A stretch of 64,000 nucleotides of DNA. Source: DASVFB01 sp963766345 (lineage in GTDB: Bacteria > Actinomycetota > Thermoleophilia > Gaiellales > Gaiellaceae). The stretch is taken from NCBI GenBank assembly GCA_963766345.1, contig CAVXZL010000008.1, positions 310,001 to 374,000 of the forward strand. Direction: 5' to 3'. Made by a program: the position numbers and the translations under genes. The notes below the pieces were generated by a model that searched no databases, had not been told where the DNA came from, and saw only the letters and a list, made by a program, of their open reading frames with translations. Below are positions 42,590 through 50,358 of the stretch, one piece after another (position 1 is the stretch's first letter; each line of letters opens with the position of its first letter).

Positions 42590-43353
42590 CGTGCCGCGCG
42601 CTTCGCCGGGATTTCCTCTTCCGCGGCGATCTCCTCGCGAATCTTCTCCAGCGAGCGCCGGATCAGACGCGAGACGTGCATCTGCGAGATGCCCACCTGC
42701 TGCGCGATCTGCGACTGCGTGAGACCTTCGAAGAAGCGCAGGTGGAGAATCCTGCGCTCTCGCTCGTCGAGCACCCGGAAGCCGGGCGCCAGCACCGCGC
42801 GGTCCTCCGACACCTCGTACTGGTGCTCCTCGGTTCCGATCGACTCGAGCGGGTCGAGCTCCTCCCCGTCCTCCTGCGTCCCGCCGCTCGACAGCGAGAG
42901 CGACGAGTACGCGCGCCCGGACTCGAGCGCTTCGAGCACCTCTTCCTCCTCGACGCTCGCGGCCTTCGCGAGCTCCGGGATCGTCGGCGAGCGGCCGAGC
43001 TGCACGGTCAGCTGCTCGATCAGACGCGAGAGCTGCACGTTGAGCTCCTGCAGCCCACGCGGCACGCGCACGGACCATCCCTTGTCGCGGAAGTGCCGCT
43101 TGATCTCTCCGATGATGTTCGGCGTCGCATACGTCGTGAGCTCGACGCCGCGGCTGAGGTCGAAGCGGTCGATCGCCTTGATCAGTCCGATCGCCCCGAT
43201 CTGGACGAGATCCTCGAGCTGCTCGCCGCGGTACGAGTACCGGCGTGCAAGCGAGCGTACGAGCGACATGTACTGCTCGATCAGCTGCTCGCGCGCGGCG
43301 ACGTCGCCCTGCTCGTGGTAGCGCCGCAGCAGCTCGCGATCGTTACCCGGCAT
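42586..43353 (-). CDS. RNA polymerase sigma factor, SigB/SigF/SigG group
   Basis: A 255-residue group 3 sigma factor. Region 2 is REQLIEQYMSLVRSLARRYS, then EDLVQIGAIGLIKAIDRFDL and the -10 helix VELTTYATPNIIGEIKRHFR. Region 3 is SVRVPRGLQELNVQLSRLIE. Region 4 has the HTH in LTQSQIAQQVGISQMHVSRL. This is the general stress/sporulation group. ATG at 43353 overlaps the RsbW-like gene by 11 bases, the usual anti-sigma/sigma order, so that product is the likely regulator. The in-frame extension to 43494 is not sigma-like. Confidence 0.93.
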   Translation of the reverse strand: MPGNDRELLRRYHEQGDVAAREQLIEQYMSLVRSLARRYSYRGEQLEDLVQIGAIGLIKAIDRFDLSRGVELTTYATPNIIGEIKRHFRDKGWSVRVPRGLQELNVQLSRLIEQLTVQLGRSPTIPELAKAASVEEEEVLEALESGRAYSSLSLSSGGTQEDGEELDPLESIGTEEHQYEVSEDRAVLAPGFRVLDERERRILHLRFFEGLTQSQIAQQVGISQMHVSRLIRRSLEKIREEIAAEEEIPAKRAAR

Positions 43354-43726
43354 GCGGCACCGCCTCGATGTGCTTCCGCAGCTCGACCCAGTGGCCGCCG
43401 TCGCGCTCACTGATGGACACCTTGTCGACGACCGTCTCGAGCACGCGGCGCAGCCCCAGCCCAGCGTCCGAGGCGTGCAGCTCGTCGACGACACGCCCGC
43501 CGAACGGCCCCACGGTCGTCGTGATCTCGTTGTCGCGGATCCGCACCTCGAGCGTGACGTCGTCGATCGCCTCGCGCCGCTCCAGCAGCTCGTCGAGCGC
43601 GGTCGTCATGTCGTCGAGGACGTCATACGTCAGGTCGAAGCGCGCCCCGAGACCGCCGAGCACGAGGTGCGCGACTCCGAAGAAGTCACGGTCGCGCGGG
43701 AGTTGAAGCGTGACGACGTCGGTCAC
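43343..43726 (-). CDS. RsbW-like anti-sigma factor, degenerate GHKL ATPase fold
   Basis: A 127-residue protein with the size and strand order of RsbW/SpoIIAB anti-sigma kinases, directly upstream of its likely target sigma gene. The N-box position reads ALDELLERRE, where active kinases have ExxxN for Mg-ATP, and the G1 box position reads TTVGPFGG without Asp. The end DAGLGLRRVLETVVDKVSI keeps the G2-like turn. It may bind sigma without phosphorylating an anti-anti-sigma partner. Its start overlaps the DUF948 stop as ATGA. Identification by context is strong, by motif moderate. Confidence 0.75.
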   Translation of the reverse strand: MTDVVTLQLPRDRDFFGVAHLVLGGLGARFDLTYDVLDDMTTALDELLERREAIDDVTLEVRIRDNEITTTVGPFGGRVVDELHASDAGLGLRRVLETVVDKVSISERDGGHWVELRKHIEAVPHAG

Positions 43727-44181
43727 TCGCGGTCCGCTTCGCGGAGCTCCTCCGCGAGCTCCTGCTCACGCTCCGTCGCCGCGACCTTCGCCACGTCGAC
43801 GGCGCCACGCCAGTTCCGCCTGGTCTTGAACTCCGCGATGCCGTGGCTCACGCCCGCGGCAAAGCCCGTGATCTTCTGGACGGGACGCGTGATGGCAAAG
43901 CTGACCGCGCGGACCGCTGTGTCCGCGCTGTCGGCCGCGTCGACGGCACTGTCGGTGATCTGGTCGACCTTTTCCATTTGCGCGTTGACGTGATCCACCG
44001 TCGTCCCGACCTTGTTGATGACGGGGAGCACCTCTTCCTGCGTCCCTTTGATGAACGCGGAGAGGCGCTGCAGAGTTGCGCCGAGCTCGAGGCAGACCCA
44101 TGCGATTCCCGCCCCGACCAGGATGAGAAAGATCGCGAGCGCAACGTCGACGACCTCTCCGGAGCTGTACGCGAGCAGCAT
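43723..44181 (-). CDS. DUF948 membrane-anchored protein
   Basis: A 152-residue protein with one N-terminal membrane helix (VALAIFLILVGAGIAWVCLE), then a long amphipathic helix (LVINKVGTTVDHVNAQMEKV region) with the heptad spacing typical of DUF948 proteins, which in firmicutes and actinobacteria are general-stress related. The C-terminus is charged (EREQELAEELREADRE). It sits between mnmA and the anti-sigma gene in the sigma operon; 9 bases separate it from mnmA. Molecular role unknown. Confidence 0.75.
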   Translation of the reverse strand: MLLAYSSGEVVDVALAIFLILVGAGIAWVCLELGATLQRLSAFIKGTQEEVLPVINKVGTTVDHVNAQMEKVDQITDSAVDAADSADTAVRAVSFAITRPVQKITGFAAGVSHGIAEFKTRRNWRGAVDVAKVAATEREQELAEELREADRE

Positions 44182-44190
44182 CGGACGATC

Positions 44191-45438
44191 TTATGCGCTG
44201 ATCAGGCCGGCGCCGACGACGACGTCGTTCTCGTAGAGCACGGCCGCCTGGCCGGGCGCGACGCCGTGCACGGATGTGTCGAGGTGGAGATCGAAGCCCG
44301 TGTCATCCGGCACGACGGTTGCCGCAATCGGCTCGGAGCGATAGCGGAGCTTCGCGTGCACGCGCTCGACGTCCGCGTAGAGGCGTCCGCGCGCGCGGAC
44401 GGTCGTCGTCGCGAGCGACGTGCGCGGTCCGACCGTGACCGTGTTCGTCCGCGCATTTGTGCGCAGCGCGAAGAGCGGGTGCGACGCCGCGACGCCGAGG
44501 CCCCGGCGCTGGCCCGGAGTGAAGCGCCAGAAGCCGTCGTGCGACCCGAGCTCGCGTCCGTCCTCGTCGACGATCGAGCCGCGCTCGGTCGCGAGGCCGT
44601 GGCGGCCGAGGAAGTCGCGGTAGTCGTCTCCTGCGAGGAAGCACGCCTCCTGGCTCTCGGGCCGCCGCGCCGCAGCGAGGCCGGCGCGCTCGGCCTCCGC
44701 GCGCGTCTCCTCCTTCGTCTGCGTCCCGAGCGGAAACCACAGGCGGTCCAGGAAGCGCGGATCGAGTCGCGCGAGCATGTAGCTCTGGTCCTTGCGTGGA
44801 TCGGCCGCGCATGCGAGCAGGAGCCGGCCGCGGTGCCGGACGATACGGGCGTAGTGACCCGTTGCGAGGCGCGACGCGCCGGCGCGCTCGGCGAAGGCGA
44901 GCAGTTCTGCGAAGCGGAAGCTCCCGTTGCAGGCGATGCACGGGTTGGGCGTTTCTCCTCGCGCGTAGCCGTTGATGAACGGCGCGACGATCGCGCGGCG
45001 GAACGCCTCGCGAAGGTCGAGCGTCACGTGCGGCAGGCCGAGACGATGGCACGCCTCGCGTGCAGCGATCACCGCGCTCGGCGAGCAGCATGCGCGCTCG
45101 CCGTCGCGTCCGGCCGGATCCGTCCAGAGGCGGAGCGTCACGCCGATGGCGTGTGGCCCGGCCCGCAGCAGCGCCACGGCGCTGTCGACGCCGCCGCTCA
45201 TCGCGACCTCGACCCGTTGCGGATGCGGGTCTGCATGGAAGACCTGGGCGAGGGCGTTCGCGAGCGCATCGGCGGCGAGCGTCTCGCCGCCGACGGCCGC
45301 AGCCTCGAGCAACGTCAGTCCCTCGAGCCGGCGCTCGAGCCCGGGAGCATCCGCCGCGACGATGCGATCGCCCTCGATCGTGAGCCGCACGAGCGCGAAA
45401 TCTTCCCCGCGCGAGGAGTCGCCGATGACTTCGACCAT
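44191..45438 (-). CDS. mnmA: tRNA 2-thiouridylase MnmA with an extra N-terminal domain
   Basis: Thiolates U34 of tRNAs for Lys, Glu and Gln. The PP-loop VEVAMSGGVDSAVALL lies at about residue 77-92. The catalytic Cys pair is in NPCIACNGSF and SQEACFLAGDD, and the tRNA-binding LDPRFLDRLWFPLG-type segment and C-terminal beta-barrel (TPGQRRGLGVAASHPLFALR) are present. Normal MnmA starts at the PP-loop. Here about 75 residues precede it (ALVRLTIEGDRIVAADAPGL, LTLLEAAAVGGETLAADALA), resembling an IscU/NifU-type fold by pattern only. ATG at 45438. Possible leaderless promoter around the TAGCGCTA palindrome. Confidence 0.9.
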   Translation of the reverse strand: MVEVIGDSSRGEDFALVRLTIEGDRIVAADAPGLERRLEGLTLLEAAAVGGETLAADALANALAQVFHADPHPQRVEVAMSGGVDSAVALLRAGPHAIGVTLRLWTDPAGRDGERACCSPSAVIAAREACHRLGLPHVTLDLREAFRRAIVAPFINGYARGETPNPCIACNGSFRFAELLAFAERAGASRLATGHYARIVRHRGRLLLACAADPRKDQSYMLARLDPRFLDRLWFPLGTQTKEETRAEAERAGLAAARRPESQEACFLAGDDYRDFLGRHGLATERGSIVDEDGRELGSHDGFWRFTPGQRRGLGVAASHPLFALRTNARTNTVTVGPRTSLATTTVRARGRLYADVERVHAKLRYRSEPIAATVVPDDTGFDLHLDTSVHGVAPGQAAVLYENDVVVGAGLISA

Positions 45439-45455
45439 GGCGGCCAGCGTAGCGC

Positions 45456-45461
45456 TACAGT
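45456..45461 (+). promoter_or_regulatory. Possible -10 element of the 6S-like RNA gene
   Basis: TACAGT on the plus strand, seven bases before the 5' G of the RNA closing stem. A weak -35 (TCGACC, 45431-45436) lies 19 bases upstream, inside the mnmA start region on the other strand. The fit between this hexamer and the start of the stem supports plus-strand transcription. Confidence 0.35.
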
Positions 45462-45468
45462 GCGCGCC

Positions 45469-45612
45469 GACCCTCCGCGGGTCGGGCTCCATAATGGTGA
45501 ACCAACATCACCATGAAGGGAGCTCGCGTCCGGCTAGGCCTGGTTCCGATGCCGGCAGGGCACCCACCTGCTGAGAGCAGGTTCCCAAGGGGTCCGACCC
45601 GCGGAGGGTTTT
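45469..45612 (+). ncRNA. ssrS: Candidate 6S RNA
   Basis: About 144 nt with a perfect 16-bp closing stem (45470-45485 with 45594-45609) followed by TTTT. Inside are a hairpin ATGGTGA/TCACCAT (45494-45500 with 45508-45514) on a GCTCC/GGAGC stem, a CCGGC/GCCGG hairpin (45530-45555), and ACCTGCT-GAG-AGCAGGT (45566-45582). The block GGGCACCCACCTGCTGAGAG then AGGTTC matches, as I remember it, the 3' central-bubble hairpin of 6S RNAs in alphaproteobacteria and other phyla. 6S RNA binds sigma-70 holoenzyme and mimics an open promoter. It lies between mnmA and the kinase gene, close to aspS-hisS, a known 6S neighbourhood in Bacillus. Confidence 0.6.
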
Positions 45613-45622
45613 CGTGTCCGAC

Positions 45623-45641
45623 CGAAGTGCTGCGCACTTCG
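45623..45641. terminator. Short perfect hairpin downstream of the RNA and of the kinase gene
   Basis: CGAAGTGC (45623-45630), TGC loop, GCACTTCG (45634-45641). It lies 28 bases past the stop of the minus-strand kinase gene and 10 bases past the 6S candidate, so it could end either transcript. There is no U-run. The rest of the 45439-45669 gap beyond this and the RNA shows nothing further. Confidence 0.35.
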
Positions 45642-45669
45642 CTCGGAGGTAGACCGCAGGCGCGGGATG

Positions 45670-46551
45670 TCAATCGGCTAGATCGTCTGCGGCGGCGAGC
45701 ATTTGTCTCGCGATTGGCTGGAGATTCACGCGCGTGCCGAGCAGGCCCGTCGACACTCGCTCTACGACGCCCCACTCCCAGATCGCCTGCTCGTCGAAGC
45801 CCGTCTCGTGCGCCAGCCATCGGGCTCGTTCGCGCGGATCTCCTTCGAGTGGATCCTCGCGCATGACGATGCCGAGGTCGTACTCGGGCTCGGCGAGGAG
45901 GCCGTCGGGATCGACGAGCTTGAAGTCCGTGCCTGCTTCGAGCGCGTTCCACTGGTGGACGTCACCGTGCACGAGGACCGCGGTCTCGTCGCGATGCGCG
46001 TCGCCTCTCCGCGCCGCGCACTCGAGTGCGTCCTCGACGGCGCGTTCGGTGCAGGGACGGTCGAGCTCCTCCCACATCGCGGTGATGAACTCGGCGAGCC
46101 ATCGTGCTTTCGCGGCACCGGTCGGCAGGCCCGAGTCGGGAGCGGGACGCCAGATGCGCGCCGCAGCGGCGACCAGGATCTCGTGGCGTCCACGAGTCGG
46201 CAATCCGAGTTCGAAGAGCGAGCGGCCCAGCCGTTCGAGCAGAAGCGCGCCACGCCCGACGTCGTCCCGCAACAGCCGCGGGCAGCCTTCGCCGGCCGCG
46301 AGCCGCAGGACCGTTGCCTCGTGTGCAGCCGCGTCACCGTCGCGGGGCACGATCAGCTTCAACACCGCAGGCATGCCGTCGTCGCACGTCGCCTCCGCGA
46401 CGAAAGCCTCGGTCGAGTCGCGATAGGGCCGGCCCACGGTGATGCCCCAGTCGGCCTCGACGCTGCGGACGAGCGACGGAAGCTTTTCGATCCACGCGCC
46501 CGCCCCGACGGCGAGCGCCTTCTCACGCACGACGTCAGGCACGTCAAGCAT
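45670..46551 (-). CDS. Aminoglycoside/hydroxyurea antibiotic kinase-like protein (APH(6) type)
   Basis: A 293-residue kinase-fold protein close in layout to streptomycin 6-phosphotransferase and hydroxyurea kinases: RPYRDSTEAFVAEATCDDGM and PAVLKLIVPRDGDAAAHEAT for the N-lobe Lys, LLLERLGRSLFELGL, catalytic HGDVHQWNALEAG, and metal Asp in LVDPDGLLAEPEYDLGIVM. The family includes true resistance enzymes and many untested environmental homologues, so antibiotic use is not implied. It lies 30 bases from the STAS-like gene and may be the last gene of that operon. Confidence 0.85.
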   Translation of the reverse strand: MLDVPDVVREKALAVGAGAWIEKLPSLVRSVEADWGITVGRPYRDSTEAFVAEATCDDGMPAVLKLIVPRDGDAAAHEATVLRLAAGEGCPRLLRDDVGRGALLLERLGRSLFELGLPTRGRHEILVAAAARIWRPAPDSGLPTGAAKARWLAEFITAMWEELDRPCTERAVEDALECAARRGDAHRDETAVLVHGDVHQWNALEAGTDFKLVDPDGLLAEPEYDLGIVMREDPLEGDPRERARWLAHETGFDEQAIWEWGVVERVSTGLLGTRVNLQPIARQMLAAADDLAD

Positions 46552-46581
46552 CGGCGCCGATCGACGAGCCCGGCCGGCCTC

Positions 46582-46965
46582 TCAGCCGGATGAGGTCTGG
46601 CCGATCCAGCTCTTCGCCTCGTCTTGCTGCGACAGCTCGAACAGGCGCAGCTCGCCGGGTGCGAGCCAGCCGAACGCGCTCGCGCCGTGCCGCACCCAGT
46701 CCTTGTCCGTGACGAGCGCCATTCGCTGCCACGAGCTGCGGTGCCCGAGGCCGATCGAGCCGGCTGCCTTCACGTCCTGCCAGAGCGCGCCGAGTTCGAG
46801 GCCGTGAAAGTCGTCGGCGAGCTCGAAATAGATGTTCAGCTTCTCGCCGCGCTCGAGCGCGTCGTAGATCGGCTCGATCATCTGCCGGTACTCCTCGCTG
46901 CCGATCTTCCCCGACGCGCGGAAGGCGAGCGTTCCGGAAGGAAGGTCGGTCAGGCGCTCGATCAT
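46582..46965 (-). CDS. SpoIIAA-like (STAS) domain protein
   Basis: A 127-residue protein: IERLTDLPSGTLAFRASGKI, YDALERGEKLNIYFELADDF, and VTDKDWVRHGASAFGWLAPG followed by LRLFELSQQDEAKSWI. This pattern matches the SpoIIAA-like/DUF3478 group of lone STAS-fold proteins, many of which bind lipids rather than being phosphorylated; no phosphorylatable Ser of anti-anti-sigma type is evident. ATG at 46965 overlaps the RlpA-like gene stop as ATGA. Confidence 0.75.
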   Translation of the reverse strand: MIERLTDLPSGTLAFRASGKIGSEEYRQMIEPIYDALERGEKLNIYFELADDFHGLELGALWQDVKAAGSIGLGHRSSWQRMALVTDKDWVRHGASAFGWLAPGELRLFELSQQDEAKSWIGQTSSG

Positions 46966-47393
46966 CGAGACGACGGCGCGACCGCGAACCGCCACTTGAT
47001 CGATTGCCTGCTGTGCAGGCCGATCTCGTCCGCCAGCGCCTGCGTGAGTGCGAACTCGGCCGCAGCGCCCGAGCCGCGTCCGATCACGCGCGCGAGCACG
47101 CGGTTGCTCCCGAACTCGAGGTAGACCTGCGCACCGCACGGCAGCACGGGATGCGCGACGCCGAGCGTCTTCGACGTCAGACGGAAGCCGCACGCGGTCG
47201 CCCGAGGCTTCTTCGGCGCGCGCGCCGGAACGGCGATCGCCTTGAACCACCCTCCGCCGGGCGCCGGCGCGGCGACGGGAAGCGCCGGCCCGCTCGCGTT
47301 CGACCGGTCGCGCGTGACGGCGACGGCGACGACCGCGGCGACGAACGCGACCCCGCAGAGCGCGAGCAGCCGCTGCGCGAGCCGTGGCGTCAC
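46962..47393 (-). CDS. Membrane-anchored RlpA-like (double-psi beta-barrel) protein
   Basis: A 143-residue protein with an N-terminal membrane helix (LLALCGVAFVAAVVAVAV), a Pro/Ala linker, and a DPBB domain: TACGFRLTSKTLGVAHPVLP, CGAQVYLEF, VLARVIGRGSGAAAEFALT and ADEIGLHSRQSIKWRF. In RlpA the Asp after the RVIDRG turn is catalytic; here VIGRGSGA has Gly at that position, so lytic activity is doubtful. It would face the cell wall. GTG at 47393 overlaps the aspS TGA as GTGA. Confidence 0.72.
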   Translation of the reverse strand: MTPRLAQRLLALCGVAFVAAVVAVAVTRDRSNASGPALPVAAPAPGGGWFKAIAVPARAPKKPRATACGFRLTSKTLGVAHPVLPCGAQVYLEFGSNRVLARVIGRGSGAAAEFALTQALADEIGLHSRQSIKWRFAVAPSSR

Positions 47394-49156
47394 GTGACGT
47401 CGGCCTCGACGATGTTCGTTTCGCCAACCTTCGGTTGGACGCGAAGCCCGAGCTCGTCGAGCTGCTCGTCGGACAGCTCGATCGGCGCGTCGGTCATGTA
47501 GTCGTACCCGGCCTGGTTCTTCGGGAAGGCCTGCGTGTCACGGATGAACGGTTCGTTCAGCAACGCCATCGTCAGCCGGTCGATCCCCGACGCGATGCCG
47601 CCGTGCGGGGGCGCGCCCATCGCGAGCGCGTCGAGCAGGAAGCCGAACTTCTCGCGCTGCTCCTCCTCGCCGATGCCGAGGTTCTCGAACACCTGCTGCT
47701 GCAGCCACGGCTCATGGATCCTGAACGAGCCGCCGGCCAGCTCGCTCCCGTTGCCGACGAGGTCGTACGCGACCGCGCGCGCGGCGCCGGGATCGGTCTT
47801 GAAGATCTCGATGCTGTCGTCGGTCGGGCGGGTGAACGGATGGTGCGCGGCGATCCAGCGCTCCTGTTGCTCGTCCCACTCCGCTGCGGGCATGTCGACG
47901 ACCCAGAGAAACTTCCAGAGCGACTCGTCGACGAGCTCCAACTCGCGGCCGAGCTGCGTTCGCAACAGGCCGAGCACCTTCGCGACGACGCGCGCGTCGT
48001 CGGCGCCGAAGAGCAGCGTGTGGCCCGGCTGCCGCCAGCGCTCCAGAAGCTCCGGCGCGAGGAACTTCGCGATCGGCGAGGAGATCTCGCCGTCGGCCCG
48101 GAAGACGACGTACGCAAGACCCTTGGCGCCCCACGACTTCGCCTGGTTCTCGAGCGCCTGCACCTCGGTGCGCGAGAGCTCCTTCGGCACGGCGATGTAC
48201 CGCACGACGGGCGCGTTCGCGAACACGCCGAACTCGGCGTCGCGCGTGTCGGTGGTGACGTCCTGGATCTCCATCCCGAAGCGAAGGTCGGGCCGGTCGA
48301 TGCCGAAGCGCAGCATCGCCTCGTCGTAGGTCATCCGCTGGAACGGCGTCTCGAGCTCGACGTCGATGCACTCGCGCCAGATGCGCGCGACGATGCGCTC
48401 CATCAGCGCGAAGAGGAACTCGCGGTCCGGGAACGCCAGCTCGACGTCGAGCTGCGTCAGCTCCTGCAGGCGGTCGGCGCGCGGATCCTCGTCGCGCATG
48501 CAACGCGCGATCTGGTAGTAGCGCTCGAAGCCGGAGATGACGAGCAGCTGCTTCGCGATCTGCGGCGATTGCGGCAGCGCGTAGAACTTGCCGGGCTGGA
48601 GGCGCGACGGGACGACGAAGTCGCGCGCGCCCTCGGGCGTCGGCTTCCACAGCATCGGCGTCTCGATGTCGAGGAAACCCTCGCGCTCCATCTCCTCGCG
48701 GATGATCCGCACGAGCTGCGCGCGCACACGGATGTTGCGCTGCATGTGCTCGCGGCGGAGATCGAGCCAGCGGTACTTCATTCGCAGCGCCTCGTCGACG
48801 TTCTCCTCCTCGAGCTGGAACGGGAGCGGCGTCGACGCAGACAGCACTTTGAGCTCGTTCACCTGCACCTCGACCTCGCCGGTCGCCATCTTCGAATTGA
48901 TCGTCTCGGGCGAGCGTGCGACGACGGTGCCGCGTGCCTGCAGCACGAACTCGTTGCGCACGCCGTGCGCGACCTGCGTCGCGTCGGGTGCGTGCTCGGG
49001 GTTGAGGACGAGCTGCGTCACGCCGGTCTCGTCGCGAAGGTCGATGAAGACGAGCCCGCCGTGATCGCGGCGGCGCGCCGCCCAGCCGGCGAGCGTTACC
49101 TCGCGGCCCTCGTGCTCCGGCCGCGGCTCGCCGCATCGCAGATCGCGCCAGCTCAT
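47390..49156 (-). CDS. aspS: Aspartate--tRNA ligase (probably Asp/Asn, non-discriminating or bacterial type)
   Basis: A 588-residue bacterial-type class II synthetase: OB anticodon domain (REVTLAGWAARRRDHGGLVF), motif 2 (RCMRDEDPRADRLQELTQLD), the GAD insertion domain characteristic of bacterial AspRS, and motif 3 (APPHGGIASGIDRLTMALLN). Whether it also charges tRNA-Asn cannot be told here; no gatCAB lies in the window. ATG at 49156 overlaps the hisS TGA as ATGA. Confidence 0.96.
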   Translation of the reverse strand: MSWRDLRCGEPRPEHEGREVTLAGWAARRRDHGGLVFIDLRDETGVTQLVLNPEHAPDATQVAHGVRNEFVLQARGTVVARSPETINSKMATGEVEVQVNELKVLSASTPLPFQLEEENVDEALRMKYRWLDLRREHMQRNIRVRAQLVRIIREEMEREGFLDIETPMLWKPTPEGARDFVVPSRLQPGKFYALPQSPQIAKQLLVISGFERYYQIARCMRDEDPRADRLQELTQLDVELAFPDREFLFALMERIVARIWRECIDVELETPFQRMTYDEAMLRFGIDRPDLRFGMEIQDVTTDTRDAEFGVFANAPVVRYIAVPKELSRTEVQALENQAKSWGAKGLAYVVFRADGEISSPIAKFLAPELLERWRQPGHTLLFGADDARVVAKVLGLLRTQLGRELELVDESLWKFLWVVDMPAAEWDEQQERWIAAHHPFTRPTDDSIEIFKTDPGAARAVAYDLVGNGSELAGGSFRIHEPWLQQQVFENLGIGEEEQREKFGFLLDALAMGAPPHGGIASGIDRLTMALLNEPFIRDTQAFPKNQAGYDYMTDAPIELSDEQLDELGLRVQPKVGETNIVEADVT

Positions 49157-50358
49157 GCGCCGAGAGTAGCGACGAGGTCGTCGAAGGGAACGCGCTGCTT
49201 GTCGATCGCCGGTCCTTCGGCGTCCACGACGACGATCGTTCGCGCGGCGAGACGGCCCGCCTGCGTGAACTGGCCCTTGATCGAGCGTCCGGCGTAATCC
49301 GCGTCGGCCGAGACGCCGCGCGAGCGAAGCTCTGCGATCAGCGTCAGCACACGGATCCGATCGGCGTCGGCATCGACGACGAAGAAGACGTCGATCGGCT
49401 CCTGCGGGAGCTGCTCGCCCAGCGCGAGCTCGAGGCGCTCGATGCCGGCGCCGAAGCCGATACCGGGCGTCGCCGGCCCGCCGATCGCCTCGACGAGCCC
49501 GTCGTACCGCCCACCGCCGCAGATCACGACACCCTCTTCGTCCTTGAACTCGAACGCCGTGCGCGTGTAGTAGTCGAGGCCGCGGACGAGCGTCGCGACG
49601 ACGACGTACGGAACGCCGAAGCGGTCGAGCAGCGAAAGCACCTCCGCGAAGTGCGCGCGACATTCGTCGCACAGAGATTCCCCGACCTTCGGCGCGGCTT
49701 CCAGCAGCCGCTGCGTCCGCTCGTCCTTGACGTCGAAGACGCGCAGCGGTGACGTCGCGCGTTTCTCCCGTGCGTCCTCGCCGAGCTCCGCGTCGTGCGC
49801 GTCGAGCCAGGCCGACAGCCGCTCGACGTACGCGGGCCGGCATTTCGCGTCGCCGATCGAGTTGACCTCCACGACCCAGTCGCCGAGCTCGAGGCGCTGG
49901 AGGATCTCCGCATAGAGGCGAATCACCTCGGCGTCGATCGCGGGGTCCGCGCTTCCGATCGCCTCGACCGACAGCTGCCAGTGCTCGCGGAAGCGGCCCT
50001 TCTGCGGACGGTCGTACCGCCACATCGGGGCAATCGTGTAGAGCTTCTGCGGCTGCGCCTCGCGGTGCAGGCCGTGCTCGACGTACGCGCGCGCGATCGG
50101 CGCGGTGCCCTCGGGACGGAGCGTCAGCGACCTGCCGCCGCGATCGTCGAAGGTGTACGTCTCCTTCTGCACGACGTCCGACCCCTCGCCCGACGTGCGG
50201 ACGATCAAGCCGGTGTCCTCGACGCCTGGTGTGTCGATCCTGCGGTAGCCGTAGACGCGGCACACCTCTTCCATCGTGCCGGCCACTCGGCGGCGCAACG
50301 GCTGCGCCGCCGGGAGGATGTCCGTCATCCCGCGCGGCGCCTCGAACTTCGGGCTCAC
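49153..50358 (-). CDS. hisS: Histidine--tRNA ligase
   Basis: A 401-residue class II synthetase. Motif 1-2 regions appear as APRGMTDILPAAQPLRRRVA and TLRPEGTAPIARAYVEHGLH, with MWRYDRPQKGRFREHWQLSV. The histidine-specific LVRGLDYYTRTAFEFKDEEG and CGGGRYDGLVEAIGGPATPG follow. The C-terminal anticodon domain ends KQRVPFDDLVATLGA. GTG at 50358 overlaps the upstream MBL gene stop as GTGA. hisS-aspS pairing is common in bacteria. Confidence 0.96.
   Translation of the reverse strand: MSPKFEAPRGMTDILPAAQPLRRRVAGTMEEVCRVYGYRRIDTPGVEDTGLIVRTSGEGSDVVQKETYTFDDRGGRSLTLRPEGTAPIARAYVEHGLHREAQPQKLYTIAPMWRYDRPQKGRFREHWQLSVEAIGSADPAIDAEVIRLYAEILQRLELGDWVVEVNSIGDAKCRPAYVERLSAWLDAHDAELGEDAREKRATSPLRVFDVKDERTQRLLEAAPKVGESLCDECRAHFAEVLSLLDRFGVPYVVVATLVRGLDYYTRTAFEFKDEEGVVICGGGRYDGLVEAIGGPATPGIGFGAGIERLELALGEQLPQEPIDVFFVVDADADRIRVLTLIAELRSRGVSADADYAGRSIKGQFTQAGRLAARTIVVVDAEGPAIDKQRVPFDDLVATLGA

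Noticed and set aside
45570..45576. GCTGAGA resembling the CUGAGA box of a TPP riboswitch
   Set aside because: The other TPP-riboswitch parts are absent, no thiamin gene follows, and the bases belong to a hairpin (ACCTGCT-GAG-AGCAGGT) inside the 6S-like structure.
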